DNA from: Selenomonas sp.
GTDB taxonomy: Bacteria > Bacillota_C > Negativicutes > Selenomonadales > Selenomonadaceae
Direction: 5' to 3'
Assembly: GCF_024693525.1 (NCBI RefSeq)
Contig: NZ_JAILKR010000038.1
Span: forward strand, 1 to 19,175
DNA length: 19,175 bases
Part shown: piece by piece, positions 1-6,689 of the stretch
How positions within the stretch are numbered: position 1 is the first letter of the stretch
How the letters are laid out: each line of letters starts with the position of its first letter
The notes under the pieces: model-generated
Database searches by the model: none
Seen by the model: the letters and a program-made list of their open reading frames with translations, nothing else
Told to the model about the DNA's origin: nothing
Program-made: the position numbers and the translations under genes

Positions 1-99
1 TTCCAACTCTTAATTAAAAGGCAAAAATTTCTTGTAGCGGGTTGTCACCGGTGGAGCGTTGGTACTGGGGCCCCCGCCGCCGGCGACTTGCTTCGAACA
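1..99 (+). repeat. Right arm of a large palindromic repeat (family member A)
   Basis: Bases 34-89 are a perfect 56-bp reverse complement of 18892-18947; extending to 34-99 against 18882-18947 adds only two mismatches. The stretch 10-31 (TTAATTAAA then AAAAATTTC), GTTGGTACTG at 58-67 and CTTCGAA at 91-97 are shared, with nearly the same spacing, with the right half of the palindrome at 19084-19171. This therefore looks like the 3' half of a family member whose left half lies before the window. No ORF is present. The family is not one I recognise; a REP/MITE-like or structured-RNA element is possible. Confidence 0.75.
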
Positions 100-149
100 C
101 GAACTCGCTAATACGAACCTACAAACTGTAATTTGTAAAAAGTTCGTTG

Positions 150-200
150 ATAAATTCGTAGAAGCCTCCATCTAACTTATGGAGGCTTCTACGAATTTAT
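150..200 (-). terminator. Perfect 22-bp hairpin downstream of guaD
   Basis: Bases 150-171 and 179-200 are exact reverse complements around a 7-nt loop. The hairpin lies 45 nt past the guaD stop on the leftward strand. It lacks a clean T-run right after the stem, so it may be a transcription end, an mRNA 3'-stabilising hairpin, or a DNA-level palindrome related to the adjacent repeat. A smaller hairpin, ACGAAC/GTTCGT (113-118 / 142-147), sits beside it. The rest of 1-244 shows no gene. Confidence 0.5.
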
Positions 201-244
201 GTCAATATAAAGGGATTGTTCACAGACCCTTTTTTGTCAACACA

Positions 245-1582
245 TCACGGCAAACGAAGCGGTTTTCCCGCCACATAACGGGCAGTGATATCTTCAGAAG
301 AACCATGATAGATAAAATATTGCCAACGCTCCGCCACGGAATGTTCCGCTAGCGCTTTCGGGGTCTTTACCACCAGAAAATCGGCATCGTAATCCGGTTC
401 AAAGCTTCCTACCTTACCGAAGAAGGCTCCGCCTCCCTTGGTGGCCAAGTAAAACGCTTCGGGCAATGTCAGGGCTTTTTCCTCAGGATAGTCCATCGCC
501 CGCACCTTAGAGACCTGTATTGCACGCACGATGACATGGGGCATAAAGAGGTCATGACCAGCCCCCACATCACTGCCTAAGGCCACCTTGGCCCCAGCCT
601 GCAAGAACTTCCGGACCGGCATGATGCCGCTGGTAAGATTCAGATTGGATTCCGGGCAAAAAACAGGATATACGCCCCGGCTGACCATCTCTTGGATTTG
701 GGCATCGTTCATATGAATGCAATGCGCCATCAGCGTCGGCGTGTCTCCATAAAGGCCAAAATGTTCATATACCTTCGGGTACTCACGGATTTTGGGAAAG
801 AGCTCTGCTACCCACTGGATTTCCGCTTTATTCTCAGATAGATGCGTCTGCACCGGAAGTTTTTCCCGTTTTGCCAGCGCCCCGAGTTTCTGCAAGAGCT
901 CCGGCGTAACCGAGGGCGCAAACCTTGGGGTAAGGATTGGCCGCACCAGATCCGTCCATACCGGTGCCTTGACAAACCGCTCTGTTTCCGCCAACGAATC
1001 GGCACTTGTCTCACGCAGATAATCCGGCGCATTGCGGTCCATATTTACTTTGCCCACATAGGCCCCGAGACCGCGCTCTGCCAGTTTCTTGGCGAGTATT
1101 TCCGCGCCCTGGCGATGAATGGTTCCATAAACGGCCGACCGGGTTGTACCGCACTTGGCCAGCTCGGCTGCAAAATCCCCATAGACCTGTTCGGCATAGG
1201 CAGTATCTGAAAATTTCCGTTCCTCGGGGAACGTATACTTCTCCAGCCACTCCAAAAGGGCCTCATCCATCCCCAAGCCGATCTGCCGGTATTGGGCCGC
1301 ATGGACATGCAGATCGCAAAAGCCTGGCAGGATGAGCTTTCCGCGGCAATCCTGTTTTTTCCAGCCCTCATAGTCCTGCGGCAGCTTATCATAAACGCCC
1401 TGTACCTTTCCTTCATTTACCACCAGATAGCCCTGGGGCAGAATCTTGGCCTCCCCGCAGGCCGGCGTATAAACGATATCGCCTTGCACGACATAATTCC
1501 GCGGTGCTGCACCTGCGGCCGAAAGCAACGTCAGGCAGCAAGCCCAAAGGACTAAACAACTCCCCTTAATGTTCCACTTCAT
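245..1582 (-). CDS. guaD: Guanine deaminase family amidohydrolase with predicted signal peptide
   Basis: Predicted to deaminate guanine to xanthine and ammonia. The 445-aa product shows the metal-dependent amidohydrolase pattern: DLHVH at 90-94 (metal ligands H92, H94), THLSEN at 246-251, AHC at 286-288 and GSDVGAG at 336-342 (D338). The stretches TFPEER (117-122), KVNMDRN (178-184) and CPESNLNLTSG (309-319) are typical of guanine deaminases. The start is ATG at 1582, with GGAGG seven bases upstream; an upstream in-frame ATG at 1654 lacks such support and lies across the preceding hairpin. From this start residues 1-26 form a signal peptide (basic start, hydrophobic core, cleavage near AGAA), which is odd for an enzyme normally found in the cytoplasm. 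It lies downstream of the menaquinone genes but is separated from them by a hairpin. Deamination of aminofutalosine is a less likely alternative. Confidence 0.85.
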   Translation of the reverse strand: MKWNIKGSCLVLWACCLTLLSAAGAAPRNYVVQGDIVYTPACGEAKILPQGYLVVNEGKVQGVYDKLPQDYEGWKKQDCRGKLILPGFCDLHVHAAQYRQIGLGMDEALLEWLEKYTFPEERKFSDTAYAEQVYGDFAAELAKCGTTRSAVYGTIHRQGAEILAKKLAERGLGAYVGKVNMDRNAPDYLRETSADSLAETERFVKAPVWTDLVRPILTPRFAPSVTPELLQKLGALAKREKLPVQTHLSENKAEIQWVAELFPKIREYPKVYEHFGLYGDTPTLMAHCIHMNDAQIQEMVSRGVYPVFCPESNLNLTSGIMPVRKFLQAGAKVALGSDVGAGHDLFMPHVIVRAIQVSKVRAMDYPEEKALTLPEAFYLATKGGGAFFGKVGSFEPDYDADFLVVKTPKALAEHSVAERWQYFIYHGSSEDITARYVAGKPLRLP

Positions 1583-1630
1583 ACCTTCGCCTCCTTCATC
1601 TCCCCCCAAAGGGGTTACCCTAATATTCAA

Positions 1631-1662
1631 GAAAGGCTGTGCATTTTCCTGCACAGCCTTTC
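1631..1662 (-). terminator. Hairpin terminator after the phosphorylase-family gene
   Basis: A perfect 13-bp stem (1631-1643 with 1650-1662) closes a 6-nt loop, starting 15 nt past the stop of the leftward gene. The run after the stem is only TTGAATATT, so termination may be partial and some guaD transcript may be read-through. I see no convincing promoter between this hairpin and guaD. Confidence 0.6.
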
Positions 1663-1677
1663 CTGATTGTTCTTCTA

Positions 1678-2529
1678 TTATCCTTTAGCCGAAACTTCGT
1701 TATAGACATCCTTGAGCAAGGTTTCCTTGCGAAGGTCCAGGCACTCGCAGTGGCGGTCATTGGCATCCACATGGCGAATGGTTTCCAGAATGATTTCGCC
1801 AATCATCGGGGCATCGTCATAGAAGATGTCCGACATATCCTTATGGGACCATTTCTCGCGGATTCCTTCGCCGTAATTTACCGTGAAGTAAAGGCCGGCA
1901 TAACAGGCACCGATTTCGCGGGCCAGATAGACCTCGGGGGCAATACTCTGTCCAACGATATCAGCCTGGCCATTCATCATGGCAACCTCTGCCGGACTTT
2001 CAAAATGGCGGCCATCGGTAACGGCATAGGTGCCACGGATAAACACGCGGCCATCAAAGCGCTTCTTCGTCGATTCGATAAGGGCTTGCCGCATCTCCGG
2101 GCAAAGCGCATCGCGCATAATCAAAAGATAACGGCCATCCAGCATGACATCCTTGCGAACCGAAAGATCAAGGTAATCATCGGGAATGATGAAATCCCGT
2201 AAATCCAACAGCTTGTTGACGGTACCGACACCGCCCTCGGAGATAATGCGCTTGACTCCAGCTTCGCGGAACGTCCAGAACACCTGGCGGCTGGCATCGG
2301 CCCGGGTTACCCCCGAGCGCCAGCCATGCATCTTGACGGTCAGCACCCGCTTTTCCCCCACCCGGAACAGGCGAATGGCCGGACTCGTGCCATAGGGAGT
2401 CTCAAAATGCAGGTTGTCCGCCAAAATCTCCACATCTTCATCCGGCAGATTGGCCGGAAAATTGCTCGAAAGGGTCCCCGAGCCGCCTACAACGGCATAG
2501 TCAGCTTTCGGAATCTTGATTTCATTCAT
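1678..2529 (-). CDS. Purine nucleoside phosphorylase / MTAP-family protein, possibly for the futalosine pathway
   Basis: A 283-aa member of the PNP/UDP phosphorylase superfamily, closest in pattern to methylthioadenosine phosphorylases. GGSG (15-18) is the N-terminal phosphate loop; RGTYAVTDGRHFESPAE (165-181) and the PEVYLARE block (198-205) are hallmarks of the family. Two sites depart from MTAP. The usual RHGxxH segment reads MHGWRSG (67-73). The residue reading the purine 6-position, Asp in adenine-specific MTAP, is Asn218 (TVNYG), as in enzymes acting on 6-oxopurines. It is the last gene of the mqn operon: GAGGAG lies between the mqnC stop and this ATG, 11 nt apart. The role suggested by context is removal of the purine base from futalosine or aminofutalosine, in place of MqnB or Pfs, which are absent from the window. 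Ordinary methylthioinosine/methylthioadenosine salvage is the alternative. Confidence 0.75.
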   Translation of the reverse strand: MNEIKIPKADYAVVGGSGTLSSNFPANLPDEDVEILADNLHFETPYGTSPAIRLFRVGEKRVLTVKMHGWRSGVTRADASRQVFWTFREAGVKRIISEGGVGTVNKLLDLRDFIIPDDYLDLSVRKDVMLDGRYLLIMRDALCPEMRQALIESTKKRFDGRVFIRGTYAVTDGRHFESPAEVAMMNGQADIVGQSIAPEVYLAREIGACYAGLYFTVNYGEGIREKWSHKDMSDIFYDDAPMIGEIILETIRHVDANDRHCECLDLRKETLLKDVYNEVSAKG

Positions 2530-2540
2530 AATTTATCTCC

Positions 2541-3566
2541 TCAGAACCGGCGAATCACGTTGTATTCCGTATCGCGCTGGGCTGGCTGTTTGCCAGCGCC
2601 GCGGATCAGGTCCGCCATCTTGTTGATACTCATCTCGTAATTTGTGCCAGCGGCGCGCACGACGTTTTCCTCCAGCATGATGCTGCCCAAGTCATCAGCA
2701 CCAAAACCCAGCGTCAGCTGGCCGATGCGTTCGCCCTGGGTGACCCAAGAGCCCTGGATATGCTTGATATTATCCATATAGAGGCGCGTCATCGCAAGAG
2801 TCTTCATGTAATCCCAGCCGCTGGTCTTTTCGCCGCCGAGCTCCGTATTGCCCGGCTGGAAAGTCCAGGTGATGAAGGCGCGGAAGCCGCCGGTCTTGTC
2901 CTGCAGGCGGCGAATTTTTTCCATGTGCTCCATGCGCTGAGCCATCGTCTCCCCAAAGCCAATGACCATCGTAGCCGTGCTTTCCATGCCAATGGAATGG
3001 GCACACTCCATGACATGGAGCCAGTCCTCGGTCATGATTTTCTTCGGGCTGACGCGTTTGCGAACCTCATCCACCAGGATTTCGGCACCGCCTCCCGGCA
3101 GGCTGTCAAGGCCTGCCTCCTGCAGCCGCTTTAACGTATCTAACACCGTCAAGCCTGCCTGCTGGGCAAAATACTGGATTTCCGTCGCCGTGAAGGAGTG
3201 GATCGTAATCGAGGGGAATTTCTGCTTGATAAGCCGCAGCATCTTCTCATAGTAATCCAGTCCCAAATCCGGGTAAAGCCCTCCCTGGATCATGACCTGA
3301 GTGCCACCGCACTCCACCGTCTCCCGGACTTTTTCCAGAATTTCCTCATAGGTCAATAAATATGCATCCCTGTGTTCCTTGCGCCGGAAAAAGGCACAGA
3401 ACTTGCACTCATTCTTGCAGACATTAGTATAGTTTATATTGCGGTCCACAATGAAGGTGACCGTATCGTCAAACAATTTACGGCGCGCAGCATCTGCCTG
3501 CTGGCCGAGCTCAATCGGGTCGCCATGCAGCAAAAGCGCTTCGCCCTGCTTCGGAGTCAATCGCAT
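2541..3566 (-). CDS. mqnC: Cyclic dehypoxanthine futalosine synthase (radical SAM)
   Basis: A 341-aa radical SAM enzyme expected to cyclise dehypoxanthine futalosine, giving the bicyclic precursor of 1,4-dihydroxy-6-naphthoate in cytoplasmic menaquinone synthesis. The cluster-binding CX3CX2C is C50-C54-C57 in NVCKNECKFCAF. GGTQVMIQGGLYPDL, IHSFTATEI and AGLDSLPGGGAEIL are typical of MqnC rather than MqnE or CofH. The ATG at 3566 has GGAGG seven bases upstream, inside the end of the preceding gene, and only 2 nt separate the two genes, so translation is probably coupled. Length is normal for the family. I am confident of the family and fairly confident of MqnC as opposed to its close relatives. 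Confidence 0.9.
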   Translation of the reverse strand: MRLTPKQGEALLLHGDPIELGQQADAARRKLFDDTVTFIVDRNINYTNVCKNECKFCAFFRRKEHRDAYLLTYEEILEKVRETVECGGTQVMIQGGLYPDLGLDYYEKMLRLIKQKFPSITIHSFTATEIQYFAQQAGLTVLDTLKRLQEAGLDSLPGGGAEILVDEVRKRVSPKKIMTEDWLHVMECAHSIGMESTATMVIGFGETMAQRMEHMEKIRRLQDKTGGFRAFITWTFQPGNTELGGEKTSGWDYMKTLAMTRLYMDNIKHIQGSWVTQGERIGQLTLGFGADDLGSIMLEENVVRAAGTNYEMSINKMADLIRGAGKQPAQRDTEYNVIRRF

Positions 3567-3568
3567 CT

Positions 3569-4660
3569 TTATCCCTCCGCAATCTCGTGGTAAAAGGTAT
3601 CGCGCTCTACCGGCTCGTACCCCGTTTCCCTTATCCTCTTTTCCAGCATGGGCCGGGTTATGCCCGTATTCGTTTTAGCCCCCGCCGCATGGATGATTTT
3701 CTCCTCACCGATGGTGCCATCCAAATCATCGGCACCAAACCCCAAGGCCAGCTGGGCAATGGGCATCGTCAACATAATCCAAAAGGCCTTGATGTGGTCG
3801 ATGTTGTCGAGAATCAGGCGGGACAGGGCCATCATCTTCATGTCCTCCCAGGACCCCACCCGTTTTAACTGTTGTTCCTCCCCCAGCTTCGTATTGCCCG
3901 GATGGAAGGGGAATAGCATAAAGGCCTGAAAGCCCTTGGTCTCATCCTGAATGTCCCGCAGCGTGAAGAGATGCTGCAAGCGTTCCCTTATGGTCTCCAC
4001 ATGACCGTACATGATGGAAGCATTGGTGCGAATGCCAAGGCTGTGGGCCGTCTTCATGGTCTCGATCCATTCAGCCGTGGTGGCCTTTTTCGGACAGATA
4101 ATCTTCCGGACGCGGTCGGAAAGAATCTCCGCACCGCCTCCAGGCAGGCTGTCGAGACCGGCTTCCTGCAAAATTTCCAGCACTTCGCGGATGGACTTGC
4201 CCGTCAGTTTGGAGAAATTCACGATTTCCACCGGCGTAAAGGCCTTCACATCAACCTGGGGCAGTGCCGCCTTGACCTGCCGCACCACTTCCACGTAATA
4301 GTCAAAGGGCTTGTCCGGATGAAGGGCTGAGACGATATGAACCTCGGACAGATTGCGGACCTTTTTGGCATCCGTCAAAATCCGGTCGATGTCCTCAGTC
4401 TCCAGTGTAAAACCGCGCTTATCCCCGGACTCAACCTGAAAGGCACACAGCGGGCAATTGGCACTGCAGATATTCGTGAGATTGATATGACGATTGACGG
4501 TGTAAAATACTTTTTTACCGCTCTTTTTCTCCTTGGCCTTCCGGGCGCACTGCGCCAAAAACAGGATATCGTTGTCTTCATATAAGGCCAGCGCATCCTC
4601 CAGCGTCAGGCGCTCGCCAGACGCCGCCTTGGCGCGGGCCGTTGCTATTTTCTCGTTCAT
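3569..4660 (-). CDS. mqnE: Aminofutalosine synthase MqnE-type radical SAM protein (second of a tandem pair)
   Basis: 363 aa. MqnE joins 3-[(1-carboxyvinyl)oxy]benzoate to the adenosyl radical from SAM, giving 6-amino-6-deoxyfutalosine. The radical SAM cysteines are C65, C69 and C72 in ICSANCPLCAF; the PL between the last two cysteines is unusual, KF or RF being commoner. VNRHINLTN (55-63), SALHPDKPFDYY and AGLDSLPGGGAEILSDRVR are conserved blocks of the family. The start ATG has GAGGG seven bases upstream. An 8-bp hairpin (4676-4683 / 4692-4699) lies in the 42-nt gap after the upstream paralog. Having two MqnE-type genes in one operon is unexpected: one may have a different substrate. This copy keeps the canonical LDSLPGGGAEI block. 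Confidence 0.8.
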   Translation of the reverse strand: MNEKIATARAKAASGERLTLEDALALYEDNDILFLAQCARKAKEKKSGKKVFYTVNRHINLTNICSANCPLCAFQVESGDKRGFTLETEDIDRILTDAKKVRNLSEVHIVSALHPDKPFDYYVEVVRQVKAALPQVDVKAFTPVEIVNFSKLTGKSIREVLEILQEAGLDSLPGGGAEILSDRVRKIICPKKATTAEWIETMKTAHSLGIRTNASIMYGHVETIRERLQHLFTLRDIQDETKGFQAFMLFPFHPGNTKLGEEQQLKRVGSWEDMKMMALSRLILDNIDHIKAFWIMLTMPIAQLALGFGADDLDGTIGEEKIIHAAGAKTNTGITRPMLEKRIRETGYEPVERDTFYHEIAEG

Positions 4661-4702
4661 GCCTATTCCCTCTTCGCTTTCTCCCGCTACCGAGAAAGCC
4701 TG

Positions 4703-5800
4703 TTACTCGTATTTCTTTATAATATTGAAGTTGCAATCACAGGACGCCGGAATTCTCCCCGCCTCTTTAACAATGCGGATAATCTGGTTCTCCGACAGGG
4801 CCGTCGGGCTCGTGGCCCCGGCATCGTGCAGAATGGTTTCCTTGTGGACTGTGCCATCAATGTCATTGGCACCAAAGCCCAGTGCTACCTGAGCCACTGG
4901 AACCGTCAGCATGACCCAGTAGGCCTTGATGTTGGTGAAATTATCCAGCATCAACCGGGAAATCGCCATGGTGCGCAAATCATCCCACATGCTGGTCTGC
5001 TTGACCGACTTGCCCAGCTCCGTATTCTTCGGCAAGAACGGGAAACAGATAAAGGTCTGGAAACCGCCGGTTTCGTCCTGCAGCTCCCGCAGGCGCAGCA
5101 GATGGTCCACCCGCTCCTCTAATGTCTCGATATGACCGTAGAGCATGCTGGCATTGGACTTGATACCGAGCTTATGGGCCGTGCGGGCCACCTCTAGCCA
5201 TTGGTCAGCCGTTGCCTTGTTCGGGCAAAGCTCCCCGCGAACCCGGTCGGAGAGGATTTCCGCACCGCCGCCCGCAATGGCCTTCAGCCCGCCTTCATCC
5301 CGCAGGCGAATCAGCACTTCTTCAATGGATAAGCCGGAAATCTGCGCAAAATGCGTAATTTCAACCCCAGTAAAGCCCTTCATATATAAATTGGGGAAGG
5401 TCTCGTGAAGTGCTTTGACAATCCCGAGATAGTGGTCGAAGGTCCAGGTGGGATGAAGGCCGCTGACCACATGAAGCCCGGCCAAATCCGGGTCCTTCAT
5501 GGCATCGCGGACAACTGCCAGCGCCTGCTCCTTGCTCATGGAGTAGGCACCTTTATCCTCCAGCTCACGGCCGAAGGCGCAGAACTTGCATTTCGACGTG
5601 CAGACGTTGGTGAGATTCACGTGACAATTGACATTATAGTAGACAATATCGCCGCATTTCTTCTTGCGGACATAATCGGCCATAGCTCCCAGCCAGGCAA
5701 TATCCGGGCAGTGAAAAAGCCGGATACCATCTTCACGGCTAAGTCGCTCTCCCTTTAGGATTTTCTCTTCTATATCCCGGTAGTTTTCCGCTGCTAACAC
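4703..5800 (-). CDS. mqnE: Aminofutalosine synthase MqnE-type radical SAM protein (first of a tandem pair)
   Basis: 365 aa, first gene of the leftward operon. The CX3CX2C cluster motif is C67-C71-C74 (NVCTSKCKFCAF). Blocks SGLHPTWTFDHY, KGFTGVEITHFA and GGGAEILSDRVR place it in the MqnE/MqnC/CofH group, nearest MqnE. It departs from the group at the segment before the glycine run, reading GGLKAIAGGGAEI where MqnC and the neighbouring paralog read AGLDSLPGGGAEI. The start is GTG at 5800: GGAGG lies seven bases upstream, whereas the ATG four bases earlier runs into a stop at once. If only one of the pair makes aminofutalosine, this sequence does not say which. Confidence 0.8.
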   Translation of the reverse strand: MLAAENYRDIEEKILKGERLSREDGIRLFHCPDIAWLGAMADYVRKKKCGDIVYYNVNCHVNLTNVCTSKCKFCAFGRELEDKGAYSMSKEQALAVVRDAMKDPDLAGLHVVSGLHPTWTFDHYLGIVKALHETFPNLYMKGFTGVEITHFAQISGLSIEEVLIRLRDEGGLKAIAGGGAEILSDRVRGELCPNKATADQWLEVARTAHKLGIKSNASMLYGHIETLEERVDHLLRLRELQDETGGFQTFICFPFLPKNTELGKSVKQTSMWDDLRTMAISRLMLDNFTNIKAYWVMLTVPVAQVALGFGANDIDGTVHKETILHDAGATSPTALSENQIIRIVKEAGRIPASCDCNFNIIKKYE

Positions 5801-5836
5801 TACATTCCCTCCAAAATGTACAATTCATATCTTCTA

Positions 5837-5865
5837 ATTATAGCATCTATCCGCAGTATTTGCAG
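5837..5865 (-). promoter_or_regulatory. Predicted promoter of the mqn operon
   Basis: On the leftward strand a perfect -10 TATAAT (5837-5842) lies 36 bp before the GTG of the first gene. The -35 is weak: CTGCAA at 5860-5865 with 17-bp spacing. An imperfect inverted repeat, AGTATTTGC (5855-5863) with GCAATACT (5875-5882), overlaps this -35 and could be an operator. A weak -35 with an adjacent palindrome suggests an activator or repressor, which I cannot name. Confidence 0.6.
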
Positions 5866-5906
5866 TTATTTATCGCAATACTTAGGTCTTTAATCATAAA
5901 ATAATA

Positions 5907-5983
5907 GTTTGCTTAATCAACTTTTAACAGCCTGCTTCTTGTTTTCTAAAACAAGCCCGCTATACTGTTAACTGTAGTCAGGA
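5907..5983 (+). promoter_or_regulatory. Promoter module copy 1, driving the small secreted protein
   Basis: -35 TTGTTT (5939-5944), 16-bp spacer, -10 TATACT (5961-5966). It sits in a 77-bp block that recurs without gaps at 6487-6563. Shared pieces are GTTTRCTTAATCAACTTTTAA upstream, GTTTTYTAAAAC across the -35/spacer, the -10, and GTAGTCAGGA at the expected transcript start. In this copy CTTGTTTTCTAAAACAAG (5938-5955) is a perfect inverted repeat overlapping the -35, the right place for a repressor. The upstream TTAATCAACTTTTAA, centred near -54, could be an activator site. Confidence 0.75.
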
Positions 5984-6080
5984 AGGACACAAACACCAGT
6001 CTCTACGGATGGAGGCGCTCATAAACAACGCTGTCGCCGGTAATCCATGAACCGGCCCCACAACAAAGGAGATGTGTGTA
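5974..6080 (+). promoter_or_regulatory. Structured 5' leader of the small secreted protein gene
   Basis: About 107 nt separate the predicted transcript start from the ATG at 6081. GCCGGT (6036-6041) pairs with ACCGGC (6051-6056) around a 9-nt loop; GGCG at 6013-6016 can pair instead with CGCC at 6035-6038, so alternative folds are possible. The leader starts GTAG and carries CTACGG 29 nt later, an arrangement also seen at the second module. It matches no riboswitch class I know. Confidence 0.4.
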
Positions 6081-6320
6081 ATGTTCAAGAAAAGAAGTCT
6101 AAAAGTCACGGCTGTGGCCCTGGCCAGCTTCGTAAGCCTTGGCGTATTCGGCGCTACGGCCTCGGAAGCCAGCCCCTTCCACAGCGGTCATGACTATGAA
6201 ATCACCCAGCTGGCCCACAAGCATCACAGCTATCACCCGAAAAAATATTCCGAGGGTGACCGCAATACCGCTGCGATTGCCGGTGCCGTAGCAGGTTATT
6301 TCATCGCCAAGAACACCTGA
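6081..6320 (+). CDS. Small secreted histidine-rich protein of unknown function
   Basis: 79 aa. Residues 1-30 form a clear signal peptide (FKKRSLK, a hydrophobic stretch, then ATASEAS as the likely cleavage region). The mature part of about 48 residues is rich in His (HSGHDYE, HKHHSYHPKK) and ends in a Gly/Ala-rich segment (NTAAIAGAVAGYFIAKNT) that could be a short hydrophobic helix. The start is ATG 6081, nine bases after AAGGAG; the in-frame ATG at 6072 abuts that site and cannot use it. It has its own promoter, leader and terminator, so it is a one-gene unit. The His cluster could bind metal or haem, but this is a guess. I do not recognise the family. Confidence 0.75.
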   Translation: MFKKRSLKVTAVALASFVSLGVFGATASEASPFHSGHDYEITQLAHKHHSYHPKKYSEGDRNTAAIAGAVAGYFIAKNT

Positions 6321-6401
6321 TTACAGTTTCCCCAACTTCCTATTTTCCCTAATTTTTTCCCTAAATTTCTCACTTTCCCAAAAAATAGAACAAAAATGTG
6401 C

Positions 6402-6442
6402 AAAAGACCGTTGCCCGCTTTCCCCGCGGGCAGCGGTCTTTT
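6402..6442 (+). terminator. Rho-independent terminator after the small secreted protein gene
   Basis: A 17-bp stem (6402-6418 with 6426-6442, one G-U pair) around a 7-nt loop, ending in TTTT and starting in AAAA, so it could work in both directions. The 80 bases between the gene and this hairpin are pyrimidine-rich and hold no ORF. Confidence 0.9.
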
Positions 6443-6486
6443 CGTCATGCTATGACCTTTTTCCCACAGGACTTCTGTCCTAGCTA

Positions 6487-6563
6487 GTTTACTTAATCAA
6501 CTTTTAATCTTATTCCTATTGTTTTTTAAAACTGTCTCAGTATACTATTACATGTAGTCAGGA
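6487..6563 (+). promoter_or_regulatory. Promoter module copy 2
   Basis: A colinear repeat of the 5907-5983 block: GTTT at 6487, TTAATCAACTTTTAA, -35 TTGTTT (6519-6524), 16-bp spacer, -10 TATACT (6541-6546), GTAGTCAGGA (6554-6563). Every conserved block keeps its spacing, while sequence between blocks has drifted. This suggests an old duplication under selection for promoter and transcript start, or two sites for one regulator. No protein gene follows in this direction before the terminator at 6649-6685. Confidence 0.7.
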
Positions 6564-6685
6564 GATACCTGATACAGACAACCTACGGTAATTCTTCTTC
6601 CCCAGAAGGATTTACATACATTCGATTCCTAAATCTCTAATTCTCTCGAAAAAAGCGACATGCCCCCACAGCATGTCGCTTTTTT
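6554..6685 (+). ncRNA. Candidate small RNA (about 130 nt)
   Basis: The predicted transcript starts at the second promoter copy and ends at a strong terminator. It holds no ATG-led ORF with a ribosome binding site. Its 5' end can fold as TCAGG-AGATA-CCTGA (6558-6572), inside a possible outer GTAG/CTAC pairing, and the middle (6590-6650) is unstructured and pyrimidine-rich. It may be a regulatory RNA, or the remnant of a duplicated copy of the small secreted gene with its coding part lost. I do not recognise the RNA family. Confidence 0.45.
6649..6685. terminator. Bidirectional rho-independent terminator
   Basis: A perfect 15-bp stem (6649-6663 with 6671-6685) and 7-nt loop, with six A on the left and six T on the right. 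It ends the leftward Crp/flavin-reductase operon just past its stop at 6690, and the rightward transcript from the second promoter module. Confidence 0.92.
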
Positions 6686-6689
6686 CTGT

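Noticed and set aside
209..235. Short stem AAAGGG/CCCTTT followed by T residues on plus
   Set aside because: The stem is only 6 bp with a 12-nt loop and no gene is seen upstream within the window.
5907..5927. Fnr/Crp box upstream of the duplicated promoter
   Set aside because: Only an ATCAA half-site is present; the other half does not match in either copy.
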